Below are positions 35,989-43,615 of a stretch of DNA of 64,000 bases, in pieces. The notes under the pieces are model-generated. The model was not told the DNA's origin, made no database searches, and saw only the letters and a list, made by a program, of their open reading frames with translations. The DNA lies in assembly GCF_009671065.1 (NCBI RefSeq), contig NZ_CP046027.1:1116001-1180000 (forward strand), given 5' to 3'. The position numbers were made by a program, and so were the translations under genes. Source of the stretch: Neisseria brasiliensis. Lineage in GTDB: Bacteria > Pseudomonadota > Gammaproteobacteria > Burkholderiales > Neisseriaceae. Numbering within the stretch: the stretch's first letter is position 1; each line of letters begins with the position of its first letter.

Positions 35989-36377
35989 TTACTTTTTAAA
36001 GGATTGACACAAAAATAATGAGGAAACAAAAACAGAAAAAGTCATCACATAAACAAATATCCTGTAAGTTTCCCCATCGGCAAAATATCCCGATATAAAA
36101 AGGTTTGCGGCTGTAGGTGTCAGTAACCCCAGTAATATCGGTATGATTAAAACGGTAATTTCTTTAGAATTTGATTTAAAACGAAAGGCAGTATTAATAA
36201 TGTTGAAAGCACAATAAAGCCTATACTCGCCATCTAGTAATTTTTCTTCTGCAATACGGCTTGATAAAAAACGCGAACAAAGCGCAGATAGTGCAAAAAC
36301 GTATATCGTATATCGATCGGGACGATTTTTTTTACCGTATCAAAGTTTTTCAGCTGTGGAGAGATGCTTATTACCAA
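35989..36377 (-). pseudogene. Membrane protein gene with homopolymer frameshift
   Basis: A frame of about 105 codons ends in SLFLCQSFKK and a stop at 35989 but has no start codon. A second frame beginning about TTG 36377 (LVISISPQLKNFDTVKK) runs into an A8 tract on the coding strand (about 36329-36336). Adding one A joins the two into a single protein of about 130 residues with several hydrophobic segments. It lies 20 bases after the adaptor gene. Function unknown; an immunity role is possible. Confidence 0.4.
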
Positions 36378-36397
36378 TAACCTAATATTTTAACGAC

Positions 36398-37669
36398 TTA
36401 ATTTAACTTCCCCGAAATACTGTAAATCGGATCCAAAACCCATTCATAAAGCTTCTTGCTGCCGTGCAGGATATCCGCTTCCAAAATCATACCGATTTGC
36501 AGCGGTTTTTCTTCGCCGTAAGCCGTCACCGTTTGCTTTTTCAGCTTAACCTTGACCAAATAGGCCGGTTCATTGACCAAAGCAGGGTTGGAGAAAATCA
36601 GCCCCAAACCCGAAAGCTCCTGTTTGCCCAAAGCCGTTTTCGCCACGGAAACGATTTCGCCTTCCGCATGACCGAATTTCTGATATGGGTAAGCCTGATA
36701 GCGCAGCACCACCTTTCCCTTAGGCTTCACAAATCCCGCCGCCTTACTCGGCACATAAAGGCTGGCATAAAGTTCGGTCTGCTCCGGCACGATACTCATC
36801 AAAAGCCGTGTCGGGTCGACCTGTTGGCCGACTTCCACATTCGGCGTGGCCGCATAGCCCGTTTTGCCCGCACGGATAATCTGTTCCGAACGCATCTCAA
36901 AATCCAACACCTCCTGCGAAATATCCGCAATCGCACGTTCCAGTTGGCTTTGTTCGGTTTTATGGCGTTCAGGCAAGCTCGCCAATGTCAGATTCTGCGC
37001 CTGAATATCCTGCAATAAGCCCGCCTCCTCACTGCGGTAGGCATCCAGCTGTGATTTCTGCTCCAACATTTCGGCTTCCACATTCATCAATTCCTGCTTC
37101 GATACCGCATCATTCGCACTTAAATAACGGTATTTCCCCAACATCTCCTCTGCCAGCCTTACCCGGCTTTTTTGACTGGCAATACGTTGGCCGATATGGC
37201 GGTGTTGGCTTTTCAAGCGGTTGAGCGTGCCCTCCAGCGAACGCTTTTCATTGTCATGAATCAGCTTCAGCCGCGCCAATTCCTGTTCCGCCAACGTCTT
37301 TTTCAAAGCCGCTTCCGAAGCCAGCCGCTCCTGAATATTGCCCTGTGCCCCGAAGCGCGAAGTCGAAAGCGCAAACAATTTGTCGCCCGCCTTCACCCTT
37401 GCCCCGTCGTTGACAAACTTTTCCGTAATCACCCCCGAATCCGGCGCATACACCCGCACCACCCCCGAATCCGGTAAAAGCTGGCCTTCCACCGTCGTTT
37501 TTTCGGTATAGCTGCCGAAAATCAGAAACAAAACCACTGCCGTCGCAATCAGGCAGGCACAACCTGTGAGAAAGGCAAACGAAAACGGCTGTGTCAGGAT
37601 AATCCTGCCTGTCCAGCGGTTTTCACGCGCAGCCAACACTTCAGGGCGGAAAAAAGGAGTTTGGGACAT
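36398..37669 (-). CDS. HlyD/CvaA-type membrane fusion protein of bacteriocin export
   Basis: 423 residues. One transmembrane segment lies near residues 30-52 (FAFLTGCACLIATAVVLFLIF). A lipoyl-like half-motif follows (EGQLLPDSGVVRVYAPDSGVI), then a long coiled-coil hairpin (residues about 120-260) and the second half-motif with GKVVLRYQAYPYQKFG. This is the periplasmic adaptor that links a C39 ABC exporter to an outer-membrane channel. The frame is intact, in contrast to the exporter gene. Family relatives work with CvaB/RaxB-like proteins. Confidence 0.9.
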   Translation of the reverse strand: MSQTPFFRPEVLAARENRWTGRIILTQPFSFAFLTGCACLIATAVVLFLIFGSYTEKTTVEGQLLPDSGVVRVYAPDSGVITEKFVNDGARVKAGDKLFALSTSRFGAQGNIQERLASEAALKKTLAEQELARLKLIHDNEKRSLEGTLNRLKSQHRHIGQRIASQKSRVRLAEEMLGKYRYLSANDAVSKQELMNVEAEMLEQKSQLDAYRSEEAGLLQDIQAQNLTLASLPERHKTEQSQLERAIADISQEVLDFEMRSEQIIRAGKTGYAATPNVEVGQQVDPTRLLMSIVPEQTELYASLYVPSKAAGFVKPKGKVVLRYQAYPYQKFGHAEGEIVSVAKTALGKQELSGLGLIFSNPALVNEPAYLVKVKLKKQTVTAYGEEKPLQIGMILEADILHGSKKLYEWVLDPIYSISGKLN

Positions 37670-37774
37670 GGTTATTACGGTTCACTATCAGAAAAACTTT
37701 TTCAGACGGCCAGAAAGCCAAAAGGCCGTCAGAAAGAAAAACAATTGCAGGTACGGTTTGCTTACGGCTGAATT

Positions 37775-38002
37775 TCAACCATTTTTGCACTCCTTTTCCG
37801 TACGATGATTCTTAAAAAGGCGCTTTACTAAAAAATACGGCAGATATACCGAAAGAAAATTCAAACTGCCGTAGATGAAATTCAAACTCAAGCCATATTT
37901 ATTTATATAATCAATCAAAAAAATATCTGATATCAAATACAGAATTTGGTAAAAGCCCGTAACCAGTACTATGAAAAATATAAAATGTTTCCAATTATGC
38001 AT
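37775..38002 (-). CDS. Small membrane protein, putative immunity
   Basis: 75 residues beginning MHNWKHFIFFIVLVTGFYQ, with three hydrophobic segments and a basic tail. The N-terminal half resembles 34079-34294. It lies directly downstream of bacteriocin precursor 38107-38445. Confidence 0.6.
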   Translation of the reverse strand: MHNWKHFIFFIVLVTGFYQILYLISDIFLIDYINKYGLSLNFIYGSLNFLSVYLPYFLVKRLFKNHRTEKECKNG

Positions 38003-38060
38003 AAAATACCAAGCCTGTTTTTCAATTTATATGAAATATAATTCATTAAGTCAGAGAGTT

Positions 38061-38091
38061 TGCCGGGTTTGACAACCCAACCTGCGCTTGC
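38061..38091. repeat. Partial copy of the GTAGGTTGGGT hairpin repeat
   Basis: Contains CCGGGTTTGACAACCCAACC and CTGCGCTTGC, the right half of the repeats at 39025 and 39755. Confidence 0.5.
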
Positions 38092-38106
38092 TATAAGGGC
38101 TTGACC

Positions 38107-38445
38107 TCATCCCCCATAACTATTACCAGATTTATCACCATAATTATTCCCGGATTTATCCCTAGAATTTTCAATAGCCCGCCCTACAACCCCTCCTATA
38201 ACGGTACCACCGACAGTACCCACTGCTGAACCTACCTTACCACCATACTTTTGCCCGACCACAACACCTACAATCGCACTCCCTAAGCCTGCAACAGCAC
38301 CAAGACGTCCTCCTATAGCTCCTCCTCCCATACGTCCTGCAAATCCTCCTACCGTAGAACCAATAACGCCCCCTGTTGCAGCAGCATCTGCTGTGGGACC
38401 AGTTCCAGAAACGAACTGTAAATCAACCATAGATAATTCATACAT
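38107..38445 (-). CDS. Double-glycine-type bacteriocin precursor with doubled tail
   Basis: 112 residues. Leader MYELSMVDLQFVSGTG preceded by AAAGGAGC. The mature part is almost a pure Gly/Ala/Val helix-forming stretch with repeated GG and GxxxG pairs. It ends with the tandem octapeptide DKSGNNYG DKSGNSYG and a final G. The start overlaps the stop of the immunity-like gene 38438-38851, so the two are translationally coupled. Confidence 0.82.
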   Translation of the reverse strand: MYELSMVDLQFVSGTGPTADAAATGGVIGSTVGGFAGRMGGGAIGGRLGAVAGLGSAIVGVVVGQKYGGKVGSAVGTVGGTVIGGVVGRAIENSRDKSGNNYGDKSGNSYGG

Positions 38446-38851
38446 TTTTAAGCTCCTTTGATTTTAGAATTAATGAAAAATGGAATATCAAGAAAAAAAT
38501 AATACTTGCAGAAAGAATTATACCGCTATATATAATTTCTTTTCTTGTCCCCATAATCAATAAAAAAAACGCATACAGAGACAATATTGAGTAAGATAAG
38601 CCTAGGCTTTTCCAGTTTATCCTCTTATTATCTGCTTGTTCTTCATAAAATTTAAAAATATATTCCCTCATTCTCCGTATCAGCATTAAGGTGGATATTA
38701 AATATATAAAAATAGTAATTTTCTCTAATATTTTTACCTCATAAATTAAATGTATCGGTGCTGTAAAATATAAAAGCATCAGAAAAACGTGAAGAAAAGC
38801 GCAAGATGTAGATGATATATTTAAAAGAATATGTGTTTTACGTAGAAACAT
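38438..38851 (-). CDS. Four-helix membrane protein, putative immunity
   Basis: 137 residues from ATG 38851, which follows AAAGGAGTC. About four hydrophobic segments, lysine-rich C terminus. It overlaps the start of precursor 38107-38445 by 8 bases, matching the pair layout at 40892-41296/40519-40905. Confidence 0.6.
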   Translation of the reverse strand: MFLRKTHILLNISSTSCAFLHVFLMLLYFTAPIHLIYEVKILEKITIFIYLISTLMLIRRMREYIFKFYEEQADNKRINWKSLGLSYSILSLYAFFLLIMGTRKEIIYSGIILSASIIFFLIFHFSLILKSKELKNV

Positions 38852-38903
38852 TTTTTGACTCCTTTTGCTTCTTTTCACCACAAACAGATTATATAACCCG
38901 TAT

Positions 38904-38937
38904 GTACGGTTGGCCGCCCCAAGTGGCTTAACCGTAC
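38904..38937. repeat. GTACGGTTAGCCGCC-type hairpin repeat
   Basis: TGTACGGTT...AACCGTACA inverted arms with a G/C-rich centre. The same hairpin occurs at 40376, 40469 and 43231. Confidence 0.6.
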
Positions 38938-39024
38938 AAAACCTTGTGAAATAGGCCAAGTTTTATGAAAAATTTAAGGAAACGGATTTCAGACGGCATT
39001 GTTACTTTTTATAAATTTGCAGCA

Positions 39025-39102
39025 GCGTAGGTTGGGTCAAGACCCAACGGATTCCTTAAGTTAAAAGAGGTTTGTTGGATTTAACAATCCAACCTACGCT
39101 TG
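39025..39102. repeat. GTAGGTTGGGT hairpin repeat, full copy
   Basis: Outer arms GCGTAGGTTGGGTC and AACCCAACCTACGC-like flank an interior of about 50 bases. Full or partial copies occur at 38061, 39755, 42521 and 43131, all inside this locus. Confidence 0.65.
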
Positions 39103-39138
39103 CTGTGGAAGGCTAACCGTACCTATAAGGGCTTGACC

Positions 39139-39486
39139 TCATCCTCCATAACTATTACCAGATTTATCACCATAATTGTTACCTGATTTATCTGTATTGT
39201 TTTTAATCTGAGAACCGTTTAGAGGACTTTCTATTTCATATACAGGACGAACAATAACATAGTTATCATATTCTTTTACGGCTCGGGTTGTAATAGCTCC
39301 AGCTACTGCCCCAACTCGGCCTCCTCCTACTGCCCCTCCTACCCCTGCTCCGATAATTCCTTCTTTTGTAATAGGTTCTTGGGTAACTTTTTGGGTTGCT
39401 ACATAGGTGACAACACCTTCTACAGCACCCGCTATTCCTTTTCCACCATAAATAGACTTTAATTCGTTGATATGCAGTTCTCTCAT
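39139..39486 (-). CDS. Double-glycine bacteriocin precursor with doubled tail
   Basis: 115 residues from the ATG at 39486, six bases after a GGAGG ribosome site; another ATG lies two codons upstream. Leader MRELHINELKSIYGG. The Gly/Ala/Val-rich core includes IIGAGVGGAVGGGRVGAVAG. The C terminus is DKSGNNYG DKSGNSYGG. Its 3' end and about 25 bases beyond the stop are nearly identical to those of 38107-38445. Confidence 0.83.
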   Translation of the reverse strand: MRELHINELKSIYGGKGIAGAVEGVVTYVATQKVTQEPITKEGIIGAGVGGAVGGGRVGAVAGAITTRAVKEYDNYVIVRPVYEIESPLNGSQIKNNTDKSGNNYGDKSGNSYGG

Positions 39487-39499
39487 TTTCATCCTCCAA

Positions 39500-39694
39500 T
39501 TACTTTTTGTTGATCATCTTGCATAAATACGGATGTATGAATACACAGCAAAGCAGTAAAAAAATATTGATTAATTCATAGGCATTCTGAGAAACAGTAC
39601 CTTTTATAAAAAACCTAGAAAACAAAGCAACAGCTATTACAAGGAAGAATCCGCACAGGCTTTCTTTTAAGGAAAAATTTTTTAGAAATTTCAT
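39500..39694 (-). CDS. Small membrane protein, putative immunity
   Basis: 64 residues (MKFLKNFSLKESLCGFFLVI at the start), two hydrophobic segments and a basic tail. AAAGGATAAAAA precedes the ATG. It ends 13 bases before the start of precursor 39139-39486, so it forms an upstream immunity/toxin pair. Confidence 0.6.
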   Translation of the reverse strand: MKFLKNFSLKESLCGFFLVIAVALFSRFFIKGTVSQNAYELINIFLLLCCVFIHPYLCKMINKK

Positions 39695-39754
39695 TTTTTA
39701 TCCTTTAAAAAGTAATTAGTTTATAAAATATTTTTCTCTAGAATGTCTTACAGC

Positions 39755-39834
39755 AGCTTGGGTTGGGTCAAGACCCAACGGGTTCTTTAAGTTAAAACGG
39801 GGTTGTTGGATTTGGCAACCCAACCTACGCTTGC
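39755..39834. repeat. GTAGGTTGGGT hairpin repeat, full copy
   Basis: GGTTGGGTCAAGACCCAACG at the left and CAACCCAACCTACGCTTGC at the right. It overlaps the last codons of the small membrane gene ending at 39825. Confidence 0.65.
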
Positions 39835-40052
39835 TTTTTACCTTTCAAAATGATGATAAAAATAAGATAAGCAATCAACCCGCCTAATGCCATAGCGGTA
39901 GAAGTCGTATTCAAAGCAATGTTTTCATTGATTCGGATATCTTCATTGATGCCCAAAAAGTAAAACAGGATACTTACAAGCGTTTGGCAAACAATGCCTA
40001 AAACCATCAAAAGCTTCCAATGTTTTAATATATTGGTTATGTTTAGCTGCAT
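39825..40052 (-). CDS. Small membrane protein, putative immunity
   Basis: 75 residues from ATG 40052 (MQLNITNILKHWKLLMVLG), with two to three hydrophobic segments. Paralogous to 34776-34985. The final codons (KKQA) are contributed by the inserted hairpin repeat, so the C terminus may have been altered. Confidence 0.55.
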   Translation of the reverse strand: MQLNITNILKHWKLLMVLGIVCQTLVSILFYFLGINEDIRINENIALNTTSTAMALGGLIAYLIFIIILKGKKQA

Positions 40053-40156
40053 ATGCGTGCTTTTTAACGAACAAGGCCGTATGAAACCGAAAAATGATCT
40101 TTCAGACGGCTTTGGGTAATCAAGTATGGGGTGGGTCAAGACCCTGAAAATCCTTA

Positions 40157-40324
40157 TTAATACAATATCATCGTGACCAATCCAGTGAAAATGGTAATAA
40201 AAATTGCAATATAGAAAATTTTACTTTTAGGCTTGGATTGTTTGATTACGCCAGATTTGACCAGCATTGCACTCATTACAACGAGGCAAGCTCCTAAAAC
40301 AACAATTAAGATATGATTCTCCAT
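40157..40324 (-). CDS. Small membrane protein, putative immunity
   Basis: 55 residues from ATG 40324: MENHILIVVLGACLVVMSAM, then KSGVIKQSKPKSKIFYI and a second hydrophobic segment. It is the intact counterpart of the frameshifted copy at 42648-42816, with which it shares the entire central region. Confidence 0.55.
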   Translation of the reverse strand: MENHILIVVLGACLVVMSAMLVKSGVIKQSKPKSKIFYIAIFITIFTGLVTMILY

Positions 40325-40375
40325 ACTATAGCTTCCCAGCAAATATAGACCCAATAAATCCCTTCAAGAACAACG

Positions 40376-40508
40376 CGTAGGTACGGTTAGCCGCCACAAG
40401 CGGCGTAACCGTACGCATATTTTCAGTTTTAAGTTATCTTCCGATATGGATTGATAATATTAGCCATTCGTACGGTTACGCCGCAGGGGCGGCTAACCGT
40501 ACCTACGC
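40376..40508. repeat. Two facing GTACGGTTAGCCGCC hairpins
   Basis: Hairpins at 40376-40416 and 40469-40508 are inverted relative to each other, each with CGTAGGTACGGTTAGCCGCC-type arms. Together they bound about 50 bases between a membrane-protein gene and the next bacteriocin gene. Confidence 0.6.
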
Positions 40509-40518
40509 GGGCTACTTT

Positions 40519-40905
40519 CTATCCACCATAACTATTACCTGATCTATCGCCATAATCATTACCAGATTTATCATTCGTACTTTGATTATGAAACTCTTTT
40601 CGTAAAGGACTTTTTCCTGCTAATGTCTGTTCTACGGCAGCACCTGTCCAATCCCCAATTAGCCCTCCCAATGGTGATTTAGCTAGTCCAGCGCCTACAG
40701 CTCCACCAGCCATGGCGCCTATGATACCTGGTGCTGTATTTAGCTGTTGTTTGATATAGTTTTCCCCAATATGAGTAACACCGCCAATTGCTGCGCCTTG
40801 GGTGGCTGGTTTTGAAGATATTTTTATTGCTTGCTTTCCCACTTCCCTAATGATCGCCATACCTCCATAAATTAATTCCAGATCTTTTAAACTAATTTCT
40901 TTCAT
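40519..40905 (-). CDS. Double-glycine bacteriocin precursor with doubled tail
   Basis: 128 residues from ATG 40905 after AAAAGGAATT. Leader MKEISLKDLELIYGG. The core includes PGIIGAMAGGAVGAGLAKSP. The tail is DKSGNDYG DRSGNSYGG, a diverged form of the tandem octapeptide. The start lies inside the end of the membrane gene 40892-41296. Confidence 0.83.
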   Translation of the reverse strand: MKEISLKDLELIYGGMAIIREVGKQAIKISSKPATQGAAIGGVTHIGENYIKQQLNTAPGIIGAMAGGAVGAGLAKSPLGGLIGDWTGAAVEQTLAGKSPLRKEFHNQSTNDKSGNDYGDRSGNSYGG

Positions 40906-41296
40906 TTGATAATTCCTTTTCAATTTTCATATAAAGTTTTACACTTATATAGACAATGATTGCAACTAAGAAAATACTTCCGTATTTATATATATTTGTA
41001 TTTGCATAATTTGAGAAAATTATCCTTATAAAATAAGAAACAGATAGCGCGTAATAAAAAATCAATAAAAAATTTTTTATTTTAGAAAGAGTTTTAATGA
41101 TTTTTGATTTTTCTTTGTTGTAGGCTAAAAATATTATATATAAAGATAATAAAATTATACATATAGTAAAGGAGTTTAGTTCATTCCATTTAAAAATTTG
41201 CCATTCAAAATTCAATAAATTTAGAGGTAAATTGAATAGAACATAAATGGACATAATTTTAAATATTTCTGCAAGTATAGATCTATTTTCTTTCAT
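40892..41296 (-). CDS. Four-helix membrane protein, putative immunity
   Basis: 134 residues, very AT-rich codon use, about four hydrophobic segments with a lysine-rich loop (YNKEKSKIIKTLSKIK). It overlaps the following precursor gene by 14 bases. Confidence 0.6.
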   Translation of the reverse strand: MKENRSILAEIFKIMSIYVLFNLPLNLLNFEWQIFKWNELNSFTICIILLSLYIIFLAYNKEKSKIIKTLSKIKNFLLIFYYALSVSYFIRIIFSNYANTNIYKYGSIFLVAIIVYISVKLYMKIEKELSNERN

Positions 41297-41323
41297 AATT
41301 TAGCCTAGTCCGAGTAGGTACGG

Positions 41324-41605
41324 TTAGTCACCATAATTATTACCACATCGTTCACCATAGTTGTTACCTGATTTATCTTTTGATGTAAAGGTTTGACAAC
41401 TGTTGCTGTTTTTTGCTGCAACAGCTCCACCAACGAGAGCACCTATCCCTGCTGCGACGGGATTTCCTTTGGACATAGTTGCGCCAACAACTGCTCCCAT
41501 AGACATTCCATTTTGTATATCACTCTTACAAGCTTGAATGTTCGCCTATCTTGATGAATTTTCACCTGTAACTATAATCAAATCTGATAATGATATTGTC
41601 TTCAT
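41324..41605 (-). pseudogene. Bacteriocin precursor with in-frame nonsense codon
   Basis: ATG 41605 begins MKTISLSDLIIVTGENSSR, then TAG, then the same frame continues ANIQACKSDIQNGMSMGAVV to the tail DKSGNNYGERCGNNYGD. It aligns closely with the paralog at 43616-43872 (NSNRNELIKDCKNDITNGM). The single stop at codon 20 inactivates it. A GTG/ATG restart downstream would lack the leader. Confidence 0.75.
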
Positions 41606-41624
41606 GTTTAAGCCTTTCATTTAA

Positions 41625-41850
41625 TTAATTTTGTTTAGATATAATAAAATCAATAATATCACGAAAGTATTTTATTACTGTCAAGGTAGTTGATGGGATT
41701 GCTAAAAGTAACAATGTATCCAAGTCAATTTGAATCATGTCTTTGTACATTGCAAACCATAATAGAATGAATAAAAAAGTAAAAAGTAGATAAGATTTAG
41801 CAAAAAAAAAATACTATATTCAACTTTCTGTTTTTAAATGTATTCATCAT
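41625..41850 (-). pseudogene. Immunity-like membrane protein, homopolymer frameshift
   Basis: Translation from ATG 41847-41850 (MNTFKNRKLNIVFFF) hits a stop after a T10 tract on the coding strand. With T9 the frame continues through AKSYLLFTFLFILLWF to a stop at 41625. The restored protein aligns with the intact 43891-44103 product, and it sits before its bacteriocin gene in the same arrangement. Confidence 0.55.
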
Positions 41851-41898
41851 TCATCCCAAACAATATTTTCCGAATCCCGAACATCTTAACTCACGCAT
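41851..41898 (-). pseudogene. Leader-only remnant of a bacteriocin gene
   Basis: ATG CGT GAG TTA encodes MREL, the common leader start, after a GGAAATGAAA-type site. The frame then degenerates and stops after 15 residues. It suggests a ninth precursor lost by deletion. Short, so uncertain. Confidence 0.3.
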
Positions 41899-42124
41899 TT
41901 TCATTTCCTTTCTCGGTCTTAAAAAACAGGCTAATCAATAAAGCCATAATGAAAAACAACATATACAGGCTAATATCCATAATCAACTGATTTTTCAAAT
42001 AAAATTTGCTATGGAAAAAATCAGGTTTGACTCGGTTCTGCAAAAAAGCCATGATAAAAAATGACCCTAGGGCACTAAAAAAAACATCTTGATTAAAAAT
42101 GTATTTCCTTAAAACTTGAATCAT
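41891..42124 (-). CDS. Small membrane protein, putative immunity
   Basis: 77 residues (MIQVLRKYIFNQDVFFSALG at the start), two hydrophobic segments and a charged C terminus. The ATG overlaps the stop of the truncated oxygenase fragment (ATGA). Confidence 0.5.
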   Translation of the reverse strand: MIQVLRKYIFNQDVFFSALGSFFIMAFLQNRVKPDFFHSKFYLKNQLIMDISLYMLFFIMALLISLFFKTEKGNENA

Positions 42125-42537
42125 TTCTCCCTCTCTTTAATTTCTAAAATATCCAATTGAGCCAAATGGCGAATCATTTCAAGGGTTTTCAGCCTCTTTT
42201 GATTGTCGTCTGTATCAATAAGCTGCTGCATACTTACTGTGCCTTCTTGTTTGAGCATGTTCAGGATGGATGCACTGGCATCATCTATATTCAGCTTAAT
42301 CCCATTCGCAATCAAATACCCTTTCTCCAGCGTCGAATCGTCCACCGTGTTCAAGCTCAACAAGGCATCTTCGGGCAGGCCGTCTGAATGGGGGTTGCCG
42401 AGGATTTCAAAGGCAAAGCCGCTGTCGGTGCGCTGGTTGCCGAGAAAGTGCTGCATAAAGGCTTCGTAATTGTCGGGATCGGTAATCTCGGCGGCGAATG
42501 CTTCGGCGGCTTTTTTCAGCAGCGCAGGTTGGGTCAA
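42121..42537 (-). pseudogene. Duplicated C-terminal fragment of the JmjC oxygenase gene
   Basis: The 138-codon frame has the same C-terminal region as 44114-45271 (KEAAEAFAAEITDPDNYEAF onward). About 150 bases are nearly identical between the copies. The first codons (MTQPALL) come from the hairpin repeat at 42521, so the gene was cut by that repeat. The last 50 residues differ from the complete copy, so it is the end of a distinct paralog. The metal-binding JmjC half is missing, so it cannot be an active oxygenase. Confidence 0.8.
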
Positions 42538-42640
42538 GACCCAACAAATTACTTAAGCAAACGTAGATTTGGAGCGAGAGCCAACGATTTCTTAAGTCAA
42601 GAAAAGGTTTTTTTGGGTTTATCAACCCAACCTACGCCGC
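42521..42640. repeat. GTAGGTTGGGT hairpin repeat, enlarged copy
   Basis: Left arm GCAGGTTGGGTCAAGACCC, right arm CAACCCAACCTACGCCGC, with an extra internal CGTAGAT...AGCCAACGAT segment suggesting two overlapping copies. Confidence 0.6.
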
Positions 42641-42647
42641 TTTGAAT

Positions 42648-42816
42648 TCAAAACGATATCATCGTCATTAAACCGAAAAAAAATAGTAACAAAAATAGCA
42701 ATATAGAAAATTTTACTTTTAGGCTTGGATTGTTTTATTACACCCGATTTGGCCAGTATCGCACTCACTACAACAAGGAAAATTCCTAAAGCAATGATAA
42801 AGATATGGGTTTCCAT
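42648..42816 (-). pseudogene. Immunity-like small membrane protein, frameshifted
   Basis: METHIFIIALGIFLVVVSAI, then KSGVIKQSKPKSKIFYIAIF as in 40157-40324. A T8 run on the coding strand shifts the end to an unrelated hydrophilic tail. With T7 it would end FFGLMTMISF. One-base slippage. Confidence 0.55.
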
Positions 42817-42874
42817 GCCATGATTCCTGTATATTTATTTTCCAATAAGACAAAAAATTCTGCAGCTACGTCAA

Positions 42875-43096
42875 TCAATCTGATTTATCTTCGGATTTTT
42901 GTTTGCCGTAAACCAAACGGTAAGCGACGATAGAGGAAAATGTAACCGCAAAAACAGATCCTATATCAGAGTCGGGAGGCAGATTCCATAAAGGATAAAG
43001 CCAGGCCTTAATCATCAGCTTGATTAACCACCAAAGAGCCAATGCGGTGAAAAGTGTCATTAAGGATTTTGCTAACTTAGGAATTTTCTCCGTCAT
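42875..43096 (-). CDS. Small membrane protein, putative immunity
   Basis: 73 residues from ATG 43096 (MTEKIPKLAKSLMTLFTAL), preceded by CCGGAAAC; a longer in-frame start at 43120 is possible. Two to three hydrophobic segments and a charged tail (KQKSEDKSD). Confidence 0.55.
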   Translation of the reverse strand: MTEKIPKLAKSLMTLFTALALWWLIKLMIKAWLYPLWNLPPDSDIGSVFAVTFSSIVAYRLVYGKQKSEDKSD

Positions 43097-43130
43097 AATT
43101 TTTGTTTCCGGATTGATCATTTTTATTTTT

Positions 43131-43213
43131 AGCAAGCGTAGATCGGGGAGACCCAACGATTTTTTAAGTCAAGAAAAAGTTTTGTTGGTTTTACCAATCC
43201 AACCTACGCCGCT
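43131..43213. repeat. GTAGGTTGGGT hairpin repeat, diverged copy
   Basis: AGCGTAGATCGGGGAGACCC at left and CCAATCCAACCTACGCCGC at right, with the shared middle AACGATTTTTTAAGTCAAG. Confidence 0.6.
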
Positions 43214-43230
43214 TTAAATCCAAAAGCATA

Positions 43231-43271
43231 CGTACGGTTACGCCGCTTGGGGCGGCTAACCGTACCTACGC
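43231..43271. repeat. GTACGGTTAGCCGCC-type hairpin repeat
   Basis: CGTACGGTTACGCCGC and GCGGCTAACCGTACCTACG arms. It lies next to the hairpin repeat ending at 43213, as the two families also do near 38.9-39.1 kb. Confidence 0.6.
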
Positions 43272-43368
43272 AGATTTCGGCGGAAAAAAGGGGGTTGGAA
43301 TATGGTTATTACGGTTTACTAGCAGAAACACTCTTTCAGACGGCCTGAAAGTAGAAAAGGCTCTCAGA

Positions 43369-43578
43369 TTCGCATATCAAGTGCAACATCGGCGGATTTT
43401 GTTTCAGTAGTAATGTTTGTGCGCTGTTGCGGCTATATTGTCAAGAACAAGCCGCTTTGCTGTGCCTGTCGGCATTCTTGACTATATAGCCGCAACAGTG
43501 GTTTGGTCTTCAATGCTGAAAACAGCCAAATAGTAAGCCTCGTCAGGCATATTACGCATGTTGCACTTGATATGCGAA
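43369..43578. repeat. Nested fold-back element
   Basis: Outer inverted arms of about 20 bases: CGCATATCAAGTGCAACAT at 43371-43389 and ATGTTGCACTTGATATGCG at 43558-43576. Inner inverted arms of about 22 bases (GTTGCGGCTATATTGTCAAG at 43426 and its near complement ending at about 43496). No ORF. It occupies most of the gene-free stretch between 43097 and 43615. Probably a miniature transposable element. Confidence 0.65.
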
Positions 43579-43615
43579 AGCAAGGCCGTCTGAAAGAAAA
43601 AAACTATAGGTACAG

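Noticed and set aside
36464..37477. Plus-strand frames across the adaptor gene
   Set aside because: These are shadows of the intact HlyD-type gene on the minus strand.
38107..40905. Calling the peptides siderophore microcins
   Set aside because: The tails are conserved but are Asn/Tyr-rich, not the Ser/Gly tail ending in Ser. No salmochelin-attachment (MceC/I/J-like) genes are present. Kept only as an analogy.
41500..41605. Bacteriocin gene starting at internal ATG 41506
   Set aside because: The leader with its own ribosome site lies upstream in the same frame beyond a TAG, so the gene is a nonsense-mutated precursor rather than a leaderless one.
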